A stretch of DNA of 64,000 nt from Actinokineospora inagensis DSM 44258 (GCF_000482865.1 NZ_AXWW01000035.1:1-64000); one strand, 5' to 3'; counted from the stretch's first letter, positions 17,242 to 26,064 are shown. Program-made: numbers and translations. The notes: generated by a model not told the origin, from the letters alone.

Positions 17242-18992
17242 AAGGTGATCTTCCAGGAGTTGAGGTAGCCGGTGTCGTAGCCGGCGGTGTCGCGCACCGA
17301 CAGCTTCCAGGCGCCGTTGGCGGCCTCGCCGGAGAGGTCCACCGGGAACTGGGTCACCAGGTCGGCGCCGCCGTCGCCCGGGTTCGGCTTGCGCAGCGAG
17401 AAGGTGGTGCCGTCCGGGGCGACCAGGGTGACGTCCAGGTCGCCGCGGTAGGTGTGCACGATGTTGACGTCGATCTTGGCGGTCGCGGGCGCGTTGCCGG
17501 TGCGGCCGTCGATGGTGATGGTCGAGGTCACCGCGGCGGCGTTGTCCGGGATCGGCACGTCGTCGGTGTTCTCCCACGGGCCGCCCGGCTGCTGGCCGCC
17601 GCCCTGCGCGGCCTTGAGCGCGTTGACGCGGCCGTCGCCGTAGAAGGTGTTCTTCGCGGTCGAGCCCTTGCAGCGGCTGTCGCCGCAAGCGATGTCGTCG
17701 GCCTGCGCGGCGATCTTGGCCTTGAGGTCCGCCGGGGTCAGGCTCGGGGTGACGCTCTTGAGCAGCGCCGCGACACCGACCACGTGCGGGGTGGCCATCG
17801 AGGTGCCCGACATCGAGCCGTAGTTGCCGCCGGGCAGCGTGGAGTACACGTTGTCGCCGGGGGCGGCCACGTCGACCTTGTTGGCGAAGTTGGAGAACGA
17901 CGACTTGGTGTTGCTGCCGGTGATCGACGCGACGGTCAGCGACGAGTCCAGCTCACCCGGCACGATCTTGCAGGACGAGGTCACCGGGCGGCTCGACGGC
18001 GTCGAGTCGTCCGGGCTCAGCGTGTCGGTCGACTTGTTGTCCAGGTCGGTGTTCTCGTTGCCCGCCGCGACCACGTTCAGCACGCCCTTGCCGGTGGCGT
18101 AGTCGGCGGCGCGCTTCACGGCCTCCAGGATCGCGGCCTGGTCGACGTTGTTCGGGCAGTTCGCCCACCACGGGTCAGTCCAGTAGCTGTTGTTGGTGAT
18201 CGCGAAACCGTTGTCGCCCGCGTACACGAAACCGCAGACCACGTTCTCCGGGAAGAACAGTTGAGTGGTCGGTTCCGCGACGCGGACCGACGCGATGTGC
18301 ACGCCCGGCGCGACCCCAACGACGCCCTTACCGTTCTTGGCGGCCGCGATCGTGCCCGCCACGTGCGTGCCGTGGTCGGCGACCGGGCGCCACGAACCCG
18401 CGCGGGTGTCCAGCTTGCCGTAGGCACAAGAGGCGGACTTCGAGCTGTCGAAGTTCGGCTTCAGGTCGTAGTGCTGGTCGTCGACGCCGGTGTCCAGGAT
18501 GCCGACGAGCACGCTCGACGACCCCTGGTTGACGTCCCACGCCTTGTCGGCACCGATCTGGGTCATGTCCTGGCGGGAGGTCTCGGCCGCGGTCGGGGTG
18601 GTCTCCGAGGGCGCGGTCGGGATCGCCGGGTTCTGCGCGTCGGCGGGCACGTCCGAGGTGCGGGACGCGCCGACCTGCTGCACGCCCGACACCTGGCGCA
18701 TCTTCGTCGGGAAGTCCGCGGCGGAGGAGTGCGCCACGATCACGCCGATCGCGTCGTAAGAGGCGAAGACAGTGCCACCGTTGCTGGTGACAGCCGACTT
18801 CGCGCCGCTGGTGTTGTTCGGCGCGGTAAGCACCAGGTAGGCGCGCAACCCCGCCGCGGCGGCCACCGTGCGGCCGGTACCCGGCTTGCCGGGGCCCGCG
18901 GCGGCGACACCAGCCATGGGCGTGATCAGGCCGACGCTGAGCGCGACGATGATCGCCGTGCGCCTCAGCCCGGCGCGGGAACGCAGGAACAC
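17238..18992 (-). CDS. Secreted subtilisin-like serine protease with P-domain (copy 1)
   Basis: This 584-residue S8 protease has a signal peptide (about residues 1-32), an I9-type propeptide (RAYLVLTAPNN through GVQQVG, about 50-110), the catalytic domain and a C-terminal P-domain (VPIPDN through SWKITF). The triad is Asp in ILDTGVDD (near 166), His in DHGTHVAGT (near 209) and Ser in GTSMATPH (near 396). GTG at 18992 is chosen because GGAGG lies six bases upstream. It is a close paralogue of the next gene upstream and probably its tandem duplicate. It should act outside the cell after autoprocessing. Confidence 0.93.
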   Translation of the reverse strand: MFLRSRAGLRRTAIIVALSVGLITPMAGVAAAGPGKPGTGRTVAAAAGLRAYLVLTAPNNTSGAKSAVTSNGGTVFASYDAIGVIVAHSSAADFPTKMRQVSGVQQVGASRTSDVPADAQNPAIPTAPSETTPTAAETSRQDMTQIGADKAWDVNQGSSSVLVGILDTGVDDQHYDLKPNFDSSKSASCAYGKLDTRAGSWRPVADHGTHVAGTIAAAKNGKGVVGVAPGVHIASVRVAEPTTQLFFPENVVCGFVYAGDNGFAITNNSYWTDPWWANCPNNVDQAAILEAVKRAADYATGKGVLNVVAAGNENTDLDNKSTDTLSPDDSTPSSRPVTSSCKIVPGELDSSLTVASITGSNTKSSFSNFANKVDVAAPGDNVYSTLPGGNYGSMSGTSMATPHVVGVAALLKSVTPSLTPADLKAKIAAQADDIACGDSRCKGSTAKNTFYGDGRVNALKAAQGGGQQPGGPWENTDDVPIPDNAAAVTSTITIDGRTGNAPATAKIDVNIVHTYRGDLDVTLVAPDGTTFSLRKPNPGDGGADLVTQFPVDLSGEAANGAWKLSVRDTAGYDTGYLNSWKITF

Positions 18993-19121
18993 GATGTCCT
19001 CCGGGGGCGGTTCTGAAGGGGCAGGGTCCCCCTCATCCGGGCCATGATGACGAAAAACAGCCGCCGGGAGAATTGTTGGCGAAAAAAAGAGTTCAAACGG
19101 CCCAGAGAACCCGCAAAACGC

Positions 19122-19152
19122 CGAAGGCCGCCCCCCGCAGGGACGGCCTTCG
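19122..19152 (-). terminator. Terminator between the two subtilase genes
   Basis: CGAAGGCCG and CGGCCTTCG form a perfect nine-base stem around a 13-base loop. It starts 16 bases past the stop of the upstream paralogue at 19168. The two proteases are therefore probably transcribed separately. Confidence 0.7.
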
Positions 19153-19167
19153 CGCGATTTACCAGGC

Positions 19168-20856
19168 TTAGAACGTGATCTTCCACGAATTGAGGTGGCC
19201 GGTGTCCGAGACGTAGAGGTCTTGCAGCCGCAGCTTCCAGGTTCCGTTCGCCACCTTGCTCGACGCATTCACGGAATAAGTGGCGACGATGTTGTCGGCG
19301 GCGTCGCTGGTGGAGGGGTTCTTGAGCCGGTACGAGGTGCCGTCCGGGGCGATCAGGTCGAGGACCACGTCGCCGCGGTAGGTGTGCACCACGTTGACGT
19401 CGACCTTGACCGTGCCCGCGTTCCCGGGGACGCCGGTGACCACGATCGGGCTGGTCACCGCCGGTCCCGCGTCGGGTATGGGCACGTCAGTGGGGTTGCC
19501 GAAGGGGAACCCGACCACAGCGTCCAACGCGTCGACCCGGCCCTCACCGTAGAAGTTGTTCTTCGCGGTGGTCCCGGCGCAGCGCGCGTCGGCGCACGGC
19601 AGGTCGTCGGCTTCCAGCGCGAGGCGGGCCCTCAGATCGGCGACGGACAGCGTCGGGTTCGCGCTGAGCATAAGTGCGGCGACCCCGGCGACGTGCGGGG
19701 TGGCCATCGAAGTACCGGACGCGTTGCCGTATTTGCCGCCGGGCAGCGTCGAATAGACAGCGTCGCCCGGACCGGCCAAAGCGATCTTGTTGGTGCCGAA
19801 GTTGGAGAACGCCGACTTCACGTTCGAGGAATTGATGGACGAAACGGTCAGCACGCTCGGCAGTTCATTGGGCACGGCCAGGCACGCGCTGGTCACCGGG
19901 CGCGACGCTGGGGTCGCGTCGTCCGGGCTGGTCGTATCGGTCGTCTTGTTCGCCAGGTCGATGTTCTCGTTGCCCGCGGCGACCACGTTCAGCACGCCCT
20001 TGCCCTCGGCGTACGCGGCCGCCCGCTTCACACCCTCCAGGATGGCGGCCTGGTCGGCGTCGCTCGGGCAGTTGAACAGCCACGGGTCGGTGTAGTAGCT
20101 GTTGTTGGTGATCTTGAAGCCCTGGTCGGCGGAGAACACGAACGCGCAGATCGTGTTCTCGGCGAAGAACAACCCGCTCGGGTTCTCCGCGATCCGCACG
20201 CTGGCCACGTGCACGCTCGGCGCGACACCGACGACGCCCTTACCGTTTTTCGCGGCCGCGATCGTGCCCGCCACGTGCGTGCCGTGGTCAGCGGTCGGGC
20301 GCCACGAACCGGGCCGCGTGTCGAGTTTGCCGTAGGCACAAGAGGCAGACTTGGTGGCGTCGAAATTGGACTTGAGGTCGTAGTGCTGGTCGTCGACCCC
20401 GGTGTCCAGCACACCCACGGTGATCAGCGGCGAACCCGTGTTGACCGGCCACGCCTGGTCGGCCTTGATCTGGGTCATGTCCGGCCTGCTGGTCTCAGCC
20501 GCGGTCGGGATCACCTCGGTTGGGGCGGCCGGGATCGGCGGGTTGTCCGCCTGTGTCGGCACGTCCACCGTCCGGGTGGCACCCACCAGTTGGACCCCGG
20601 TTACAGCCCGCATCTTGGTCGCGAAGTCGGACGCCGCCGAGTGCGCCACGACCACGCCGATCACGTCGTACGACGCGTACACCGACCCCCCGTTGGTGGC
20701 GACGGCCGACTTGGCCCCGGAGGTGTCCCCCGGGGCGGTGATCACCAGGTAAGCCCGCTGCCCGGCGACCGCGGCCGCCGGACTCCCGCTCATCCCGACC
20801 AGGGCGGCCGCCGCCACGACCACGGCCGCCGCCGCCCGACGGAAACGCTCGAACAC
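19168..20856 (-). CDS. Secreted subtilisin-like serine protease with P-domain (copy 2)
   Basis: This 562-residue protein has the same order as the neighbouring copy: signal peptide ending near residue 30, I9-like propeptide (RAYLVITAPGD to GVQLVG), S8 catalytic domain and P-domain ending in SWKITF. The triad is Asp in VLDTGVDD, His in DHGTHVAGT and Ser in GTSMATPH, at about residues 150, 190 and 380. GTG at 20856 has GGAGGG six bases upstream. The copies are most alike around the active site and differ most in the signal peptide and P-domain, so the duplication is not very recent. Confidence 0.93.
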   Translation of the reverse strand: MFERFRRAAAAVVVAAAALVGMSGSPAAAVAGQRAYLVITAPGDTSGAKSAVATNGGSVYASYDVIGVVVAHSAASDFATKMRAVTGVQLVGATRTVDVPTQADNPPIPAAPTEVIPTAAETSRPDMTQIKADQAWPVNTGSPLITVGVLDTGVDDQHYDLKSNFDATKSASCAYGKLDTRPGSWRPTADHGTHVAGTIAAAKNGKGVVGVAPSVHVASVRIAENPSGLFFAENTICAFVFSADQGFKITNNSYYTDPWLFNCPSDADQAAILEGVKRAAAYAEGKGVLNVVAAGNENIDLANKTTDTTSPDDATPASRPVTSACLAVPNELPSVLTVSSINSSNVKSAFSNFGTNKIALAGPGDAVYSTLPGGKYGNASGTSMATPHVAGVAALMLSANPTLSVADLRARLALEADDLPCADARCAGTTAKNNFYGEGRVDALDAVVGFPFGNPTDVPIPDAGPAVTSPIVVTGVPGNAGTVKVDVNVVHTYRGDVVLDLIAPDGTSYRLKNPSTSDAADNIVATYSVNASSKVANGTWKLRLQDLYVSDTGHLNSWKITF

Positions 20857-20966
20857 GATCAGCCCTCCACGGCGCGGACCACCCGGCCGGGTCGGCCGGG
20901 TCGCAGCCCCCGCGCCCACGCCGTGGACACTCGCACGGAACCCGGCGTTTCCCGCCGGATTGCCGC

Positions 20967-21611
20967 CTAATTGAACTCGATCGAGTTACCTCGGCCGGGC
21001 ACCTCCACCCGCGCGCCCGCAGGCCCCAACTCCTGGAACCGCTCGTACGACCCTTCCCGCATCCCCTCGGCCAAGGTCAGGTCGTGCACCGGCACCGCCA
21101 CCCGCGGCGCCACCGCCCGGAAGTAGTCGATCGCCTCCCCCAACTTCAACCACGGCGCCCCGGTCGGCAACGCCAAGACGTCGACCTTCTGCTCCGGCAC
21201 CACGAACGAGTCACCCGGGTAGTAGAAGGCGCCGTGGTCGATCAGGTAACCGACGTTCGGAATGACCGGGATGTCCTGGTGGATGACCGCGTGCTCGCCA
21301 CCGACCACGCTGAGCACCGACCCCCCGATCGGCAGGCTGTCCCCCGAGTGGACAACTCGCTCCCGGAGCCCCAACTTCTCGACCTCGACCGCCGTCCCGG
21401 GATCCACCACCAACTCGGCGTGCTGGTTCGCCGCCATCAACCCCGGCAACCGATTCGGGTCGAAGTGGTCGAAGTGCTGGTGCGTGATGAGGACGGCGTC
21501 CAGGTCCCGCAGGTCCTCGAACCCCGGCGAGAACATCCCCGGGTCCACCAACACCCGCGCCGCCCCGGTCTCCACCAATACACACGCATGTCCGAACAAA
21601 GTCAGCTTCAC
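20967..21611 (-). CDS. MBL-fold metallo-hydrolase (UlaG-like)
   Basis: This 214-residue cytoplasmic protein has the metallo-beta-lactamase fold. It opens with MKLTLFGHACVLVET and carries the metal-binding motif THQHFDHFD near residue 43 (HxHxDH), a later GDSFV segment with the Asp ligand near 135, and VPVHDL with the last His near 175. This pattern matches the small UlaG/YtnP-like hydrolases, whose substrates vary. GTG at 21611 begins the first strand. It is divergent from the excalibur lipoprotein gene. Confidence 0.85.
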   Translation of the reverse strand: MKLTLFGHACVLVETGAARVLVDPGMFSPGFEDLRDLDAVLITHQHFDHFDPNRLPGLMAANQHAELVVDPGTAVEVEKLGLRERVVHSGDSLPIGGSVLSVVGGEHAVIHQDIPVIPNVGYLIDHGAFYYPGDSFVVPEQKVDVLALPTGAPWLKLGEAIDYFRAVAPRVAVPVHDLTLAEGMREGSYERFQELGPAGARVEVPGRGNSIEFN

Positions 21612-21755
21612 CCGTCCAGCGTATCCGGGCCATCACCTTTGCGATGGCCCACACGCTTACTCTCCGCGATAGACGGCAGTTGTTTCACCCGGTGGTAACA
21701 CGAAGATCGCCCGTCCGATGCACAGGCGTATGTCGTACAGCTCCGGGAGTGCATC

Positions 21756-22274
21756 ATGATCGAGACGTTGCCCATGGCCAGATCCACCGCGCGTGGGTTG
21801 CTCGCGTTGGGGTTGCTGGTGGTCGGTTTCGCGGTGGCCGGGTGCAACTCGTCGGGGACGAACGCCGCGGCGCCGGCTCTCTCGACGATCACATCAACGT
21901 CCACAACTGTCTCGACGTCCACCCTGACGTCCACAACCACCACGACGACCAGCAGCAGCACGACCACGCCGCCGCCCACGACAACCACCACGGTCCCCGC
22001 CGCTCCCGTTGTCACCACCAAGAAGCCGGTCGTCGTCACCACCACCACAACGAAGCGACCCGCCCCCGTACCCGCGCCGGTCAAGACGACGACGGTGAAA
22101 CCCGTGTCCAACTGCGACCCGAACTACTCCGGCTGCGTTCCCATCGCCAGCGACGTCGACTGCGCGGGCGGTTCGGGCAACGGCCCCGCTTACGTCAGCG
22201 GCCCCGTGCGGGTGATCGGCCGCGACATCTACGGCTTGGACAACGACGGCGACGGTATCGGCTGCGAGAAGTAA
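21756..22274 (+). CDS. Excalibur-domain lipoprotein with Thr-rich stalk
   Basis: This is a 172-residue surface protein. The signal sequence ends in a lipobox (AVAGC, Cys near residue 30). Residues 40-115 are a low-complexity stalk of Thr, Ser, Pro and Val. The C-terminal 45 residues form an excalibur calcium-binding domain with CDPNYSGC at its start and the acidic loop DIYGLDNDGDGIGCE at its end. Such domains occur on extracellular nucleases and wall proteins of actinobacteria and bacilli. GGGAG precedes the ATG. The next gene on the opposite strand ends four bases downstream. Confidence 0.88.
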   Translation: MIETLPMARSTARGLLALGLLVVGFAVAGCNSSGTNAAAPALSTITSTSTTVSTSTLTSTTTTTTSSSTTTPPPTTTTTVPAAPVVTTKKPVVVTTTTTKRPAPVPAPVKTTTVKPVSNCDPNYSGCVPIASDVDCAGGSGNGPAYVSGPVRVIGRDIYGLDNDGDGIGCEK

Positions 22275-22277
22275 CCG

Positions 22278-23891
22278 TCAGGATAGCCCAAAAGCCTTCT
22301 CCACCAACCGATCGATCACCTCCGCGGCACCGCCGCCCGCCACCAGCTCCCGCACCGCCTCCACCAATTCCGCCGCGGCAGCGGTTTCCGGATCCGGCAA
22401 CGGAAACCGCTGCACGTACTGCGTGATCCACCGCCGCCGCCCCGAATAGAGCCGGTTCCCACACACCTCGTCGTAGAACCGCAACCCCAACGCCGAGTTC
22501 GCCACCCCCAACATCAGGTACGCGACCCGCTCATCCCCGATGTCCGCCACCGAGATCCAATAACAATCCCCATTCACCACCGCCCCCGACCGGTCATACG
22601 CGAACCTCCCCCGCTCGCTGATGTCCGGAAACACAATCTTCGCCCCCACCCACCTCCCCGGCCGCTGCGGCACCCAAATCTCATACCACTCCCGCCCCGC
22701 GTCCCGAACGTACTTCCGCCCCTTCAACCTCTCCGCGTGCGAATTGAGATAGGCCATCGCCCCCGGGTACTCGGCCATATCAAGGAGAGTCCGCCGATCC
22801 CGGCCAAGGTCATACGGATACAACACACTCGCGCGCGGGGTCCCGACCCGCCAGGCTTGGACGTCTTCGTGGGTAACCAGCGGCAACACCAACTCCGGCT
22901 CCACACCGTCCCATTCCTCCCGGATGAACACGGCATCAGCGGTGGTCTTGATCCCAACCCGAATCTTGGCCACCTGACCAAACGTACGCCAAGTCGCCGC
23001 GTTGACCCGCTCCAACCAGTCACCCCGACGCCTCAGCCGCCACGGCTCCGTCGAATCAGCCCGATCAGCCAATTCGCCAACCTGCACAGCCACGGCCTTG
23101 CCACCATGCTCGATCACACTGTCCGCGTCCGCGCGCAAAGCTTCAAACAGCGACACATCGCTCGTCACCACGGCACCTTCATCACGGTAAGCAGTGGCGA
23201 ATCGACACCTCCCCGAACTCTCGGTCCTGCTCGCAATCACGATCGCGGGCAGGACCGCCGCACTGAACAACCTGGTGTCCCCCAGATCATAAAGCTCGAT
23301 CGGATGCAGATCCCCGTCGAACAGACTCCGCACATTAGCCCCAGCCCTGGTACTCAGAAACCGATTGGAGCACAACAACCCCATCACCCCACCCGCCCGC
23401 AGCAACCGCGGAAAACTCCCAACAAACGGATGCGTCAGGTCAATCCGCCCCACCAGATTGAACCCCCCCGCCAAAACCCGCGCCGCCTCCGCACCCAACT
23501 GCTGAGTCCGCACATACGGCGGATTCGTAATGATCACATCGAACGAGTCGGGCTCCAGTCCCGCCGCCTCAACAATGAAGTCCCCTTCGTGCCAGGAACC
23601 ACCCAGCCCGCTTTCCCGCGCCCGCTTCTCCGCCAGCCGCACCGCTTCCCCATCGAGGTCATAGCCCGTCAACTCGACAGCGACCCCCGCCCAAAGCCGC
23701 CCGACGACCCGCGCCGCCGCGAACAGCAACTCGCCATCACCACACGCCGGGTCCAACACCCGCACCACATCCAGACCAGACATGTTGCGCGCCACCGACT
23801 CCGCCAAGAACTCAGCCAACCCCACCGGCGTGTAATGCCTCCCGTGACGCTTGACCTCCGCGGCATCCACCCGGCCGAGCCCACCACCCAT
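22278..23891 (-). CDS. N6-adenine DNA methyltransferase, TaqI-like
   Basis: This 537-residue enzyme methylates adenine in DNA using S-adenosylmethionine. The catalytic domain has HYTPVGLAEFLAE, motif I DPACGDGELL near residue 50 and motif IV NPPYVRTQ near residue 125, the gamma-class order of M.TaqI. The C-terminal third (YEIWVPQRPGRW, FPDISERGRFAYD, YWISV) looks like a TaqI-type target-recognition domain. There is no nuclease domain, so it is not a single-chain type IIG enzyme. ATG at 23891 is chosen because GAGAGG stands six bases before it; the frame is open further upstream. It forms part of an accessory island with an HNH nuclease on the same strand. Confidence 0.88.
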   Translation of the reverse strand: MGGGLGRVDAAEVKRHGRHYTPVGLAEFLAESVARNMSGLDVVRVLDPACGDGELLFAAARVVGRLWAGVAVELTGYDLDGEAVRLAEKRARESGLGGSWHEGDFIVEAAGLEPDSFDVIITNPPYVRTQQLGAEAARVLAGGFNLVGRIDLTHPFVGSFPRLLRAGGVMGLLCSNRFLSTRAGANVRSLFDGDLHPIELYDLGDTRLFSAAVLPAIVIASRTESSGRCRFATAYRDEGAVVTSDVSLFEALRADADSVIEHGGKAVAVQVGELADRADSTEPWRLRRRGDWLERVNAATWRTFGQVAKIRVGIKTTADAVFIREEWDGVEPELVLPLVTHEDVQAWRVGTPRASVLYPYDLGRDRRTLLDMAEYPGAMAYLNSHAERLKGRKYVRDAGREWYEIWVPQRPGRWVGAKIVFPDISERGRFAYDRSGAVVNGDCYWISVADIGDERVAYLMLGVANSALGLRFYDEVCGNRLYSGRRRWITQYVQRFPLPDPETAAAAELVEAVRELVAGGGAAEVIDRLVEKAFGLS

Positions 23892-24338
23892 CCGGCACCT
23901 CTCATCCACCACGCCGCACACCCGAGCGTTGATTCTGCCTGATCCCCCGACACCACCCGGTTCGCGACGAGTGTCCGGCAGACCGTCACTCACAGAGTCA
24001 TCCAGCCGGGTCAGACCCACAGTCATCACACATTAGGATGACACCCGTTCGATGTACGGCTCACCGAGAGCGGGGTCGTTCCTGAGAGAACAGCATCCCG
24101 ACCGTGGTTGACCCGCTGATCCAGGCGGGTTTGGGTGCCGGCCAGGTGACGAGAACCAGATCGTGGTTGTGGTCGTTGAGAACAAGCAGTGGTCGGCGGT
24201 CGATGCCGTGGCCGAATCCAACATGGTCTCGCTGCCCAAACTACCCGTGCAACCAGATCTGGGCGTACTGCCTCGAACTGACGAGCTACTACGTCGCCAC
24301 GGGCGATGCTGGTAGAACTCGGCATTCCCCCGTTACCG
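23892..24338. other. Gap between methyltransferase and HNH gene, with a possible gene fragment
   Basis: No intact gene is visible. On the plus strand a frame from about 24112 to a TAG at 24315 has good codon bias from 24151 onwards and reads NQIVVVVENKQWSAVDAVAE and further, ending LLRRHGRCW, with no start or ribosome binding site. I read it as a possible relic of a larger gene. The stretch 23892-24029 is an open upstream extension of the methyltransferase frame. Confidence 0.35.
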
Positions 24339-24698
24339 TCATAGCACCCCGGTATGACGGAGGGCGTGTTCGGCGAAAAACGGGGCCGAGGCAGAATTGA
24401 ACGCCAGCACTTTCTGTCCGTCGAATCGCGCCAAGGCCACGTCGAGGTCGTCAGTGATACCGGAGACGCGCGCATTGCGGTACGACCGACCACACGCATC
24501 GACCAGGACGTAAGCCGCGTTCGAACAGTTCATCGCACCCAGGGTGCACGTGGGCATCGTGTTCGCGGTGTTGAGGCGTTCCTTCGCGGTCGCCTCGGCA
24601 CGCCGTTTGATGTGGGCGAGGCGCAGCAGTGATACGGGTAGTTCGCGGTGGCAGAGGCTGCAGCGCAAGGATTCGGCCGATCCGAGGTCCGCGTTCAC
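24339..24698 (-). pseudogene. HNH nuclease C-terminal domain with two compensating frameshifts
   Basis: This is a 119-residue frame. It shows the zinc pair CSLCHRELP, the HNH-like LLRLAHIKRRAEATAKERLN and NTANTMPTC, as in small actinobacterial HNH restriction nucleases. Those relatives continue with a GCDELFERG-type motif. Here the frame reads AMNCSNAA instead, while the expected CDELFERG is present one frame away. A missing base near 24537 and an extra T near 24513 explain this exactly and restore the frame at YVLVDACG. The start overlaps the upstream 78-residue gene by four bases. The nuclease is probably inactive unless the sequence is in error. Confidence 0.7.
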
Positions 24699-24931
24699 GC
24701 CGGATCACCCAGGGGGACCCGCGGCCACCCCACCGGTTGATCGGGTGCCCGCACTCCCTGGACGAAGACGAGGTAGCTGGTGGACTTGGGGTTGCGCAGC
24801 ACGGCCATAGCGTCTCTCACCTCGTCACCATGCGAATCGGTCTTCCACCCCCACGTGAGGCTGTCCATCCCGATGCCGAGGTTCTCACGCGCCGCCGCTT
24901 GGCCGACGTAGACATAAAGGTATCGAGGCAC
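24695..24931 (-). CDS. Short N-terminal domain protein coupled to the HNH nuclease
   Basis: This is a 78-residue protein beginning PRYLYVYVGQAAARENLGIG and ending GWPRVPLGDPA. The NLxIGxxxxTWGWK pattern and the closing PRVPL recall the N-terminal domain that, in other actinobacteria, is fused to a C-terminal HNH nuclease domain in one chain. Here it ends in a stop that overlaps the GTG of the HNH frame by four bases. The gene may be a natural split or a frameshifted, shortened version of the fusion. GTG at 24931 follows AGGAG, and the XRE regulator gene ends nine bases upstream, so XRE, this gene and HNH form one operon. The domain assignment is from memory of the family. Confidence 0.55.
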   Translation of the reverse strand: MPRYLYVYVGQAAARENLGIGMDSLTWGWKTDSHGDEVRDAMAVLRNPKSTSYLVFVQGVRAPDQPVGWPRVPLGDPA

Positions 24932-24940
24932 TGTCTCCTT

Positions 24941-25324
24941 CTACCACCGTGTACGACCGTCTTGCCGCTCGTGGGCATTCAGGGGCGCGATCCTGCTCTC
25001 GATCCTGTCAAGACGAGCGAGAATGAAGCCAAGCAACTCCCGCACGTCGTCGAGGCGATCCAGGGCCGGGTCTCCCGTTCCACCCACTTTCGGTGGACTC
25101 TCCCCTCTCAAGACCGCTAGGAGGTGCTGCGGGTGCAGTTCCAACGCGGCCGAGAGAGCTTCCAGGGTCCGCGGGCTCCGGGACCGGATCACAGTCCCGC
25201 CTGCTATCTCCCGGACAACCAGTTTCGAGACCTGCGACCGCTGGACCAGCCGCGCCTGCGGCATCTCAAGCTCGACCAAGCGCTCCCGGACACACCTGGC
25301 GACCGCGCCCCAGTCATCACCCAC
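24941..25324 (-). CDS. XRE-type regulator, copy A
   Basis: This 127-residue protein has an N-terminal helix-turn-helix of the Xre/Cro kind (LEMPQARLVQRSQVSKLVVREI, then SRSPRTLEALSAALELHPQHL), a short linker, and a C-terminal helix (LDRLDDVRELLGFILARLDRIESRI) able to form a coiled coil. GTG at 25324 is chosen because GGAGGG precedes it and because copy B (26065-26442) starts at the equivalent (V)(T/G)(E/D)DW. It heads an operon with the 78-residue protein and the HNH nuclease and is divergent from a small membrane protein gene. It probably represses this divergent pair. Confidence 0.8.
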   Translation of the reverse strand: MGDDWGAVARCVRERLVELEMPQARLVQRSQVSKLVVREIAGGTVIRSRSPRTLEALSAALELHPQHLLAVLRGESPPKVGGTGDPALDRLDDVRELLGFILARLDRIESRIAPLNAHERQDGRTRW

Positions 25325-25401
25325 ACACCCTCCAACCCACCACATGCGGTCAATATGGTACCAATTATAGGTCAATACAGCCCAACGAACGGCTCGCACC
25401 C

Positions 25402-25692
25402 GTGAAGAGACCCGACCACCGCCAAGTAGCGACCACTGCGTTGTCATCACCTGCCGCACGGGTGGCCTTCGTGGCAGGCTTGATCTCGACCACCCAACTG
25501 CTGGTCGCCGAGTACGCGGCGAACACGTGGCCCACGATCACCGTGTTCGCCGTCCCGGCGCTTCTGGCCGCGCACACAGTAGTGGGCAGTGGAGGCAACC
25601 GACGCCGTGTCCGCCAAACAGTTCCATCGAAACGTCCACCGCACCCCGATGCCTGGGCTTGTTGCGGCAGCCGCCCGATACGGTCACCATGA
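25402..25692 (+). CDS. Small two-helix membrane protein, copy A
   Basis: This 96-residue protein reads AARVAFVAGLISTTQLLVAE and then WPTITVFAVPALLAAH, giving two membrane helices. The spacing and key residues (ARVxFVxxLI, Q, A..W, PAxLAAH) match the 65-residue protein at 26581-26778, so the two are paralogues. The C-terminal 35 residues are basic and Pro-rich without a counterpart in copy B, which suggests the end has been altered, perhaps by the IS256 remnant that follows ten bases later. The GTG start lies 77 bases from the divergent XRE gene. Confidence 0.6.
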   Translation: MKRPDHRQVATTALSSPAARVAFVAGLISTTQLLVAEYAANTWPTITVFAVPALLAAHTVVGSGGNRRRVRQTVPSKRPPHPDAWACCGSRPIRSP

Positions 25693-25701
25693 CCGAAACC
25701 G

Positions 25702-25850
25702 AGCCTCATTCGGAACACGCTCCAGCTTATCCCCCGACAGCACTGGGACGCGATCAAGAAAGACATCAAACCGATCTACACCGCGCCGATCCAGGATGCC
25801 ACTCTCGCCACCTGGAGGACCTGGAGGAGAAAGGGGAAGCAGTGATCGAG
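25702..25850 (+). mobile_element. IS256-family transposase remnant
   Basis: One frame reads SLIRNTLQLIP, RQHWDAIKKDIKPIYTAP, ending at a TGA near 25848. A second frame continues the similarity as HLEDLEEKGEAVIER. Together they match the middle of IS256/Mutator transposases (HLIRN..., KPIYTAP..., a Glu-rich helix, then YPAIIRLW). The piece is about 150 bp, frameshifted, and lacks both ends and catalytic residues. It lies between the two XRE/membrane modules. Confidence 0.65.
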
Positions 25851-26064
25851 CGCCGCACTGGGACGCCGATGATGCCGCAACCCCAGAGCCGTTCGCCCCG
25901 GGTGGTCGTGAATACGCGCGTCCGATGCCGTCTACAGGAGTCGCGGGGTATCGCGAACGACAAGGCGAATTTCTCGACCTGGGGCATGTTTCCGCAGGTT
26001 GATGCCGGGCGGGAATCCAACGATGAGGTAGCTCCGGCCTGCGCAACGCAAGCCCACCTACGGG

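Noticed and set aside
21900-22110. ACC/ACG-rich repeats as a possible CRISPR or minisatellite
   Set aside because: They encode the Thr-rich stalk of the excalibur lipoprotein in frame. No CRISPR-like repeat-spacer pattern was seen anywhere in the window.
24112-24315. Plus-strand frame reading NQIVVVVENKQWSAV and further
   Set aside because: It has good codon bias but no start, no ribosome binding site and no family I recognise. It is noted only as a possible relic within the gap entry.
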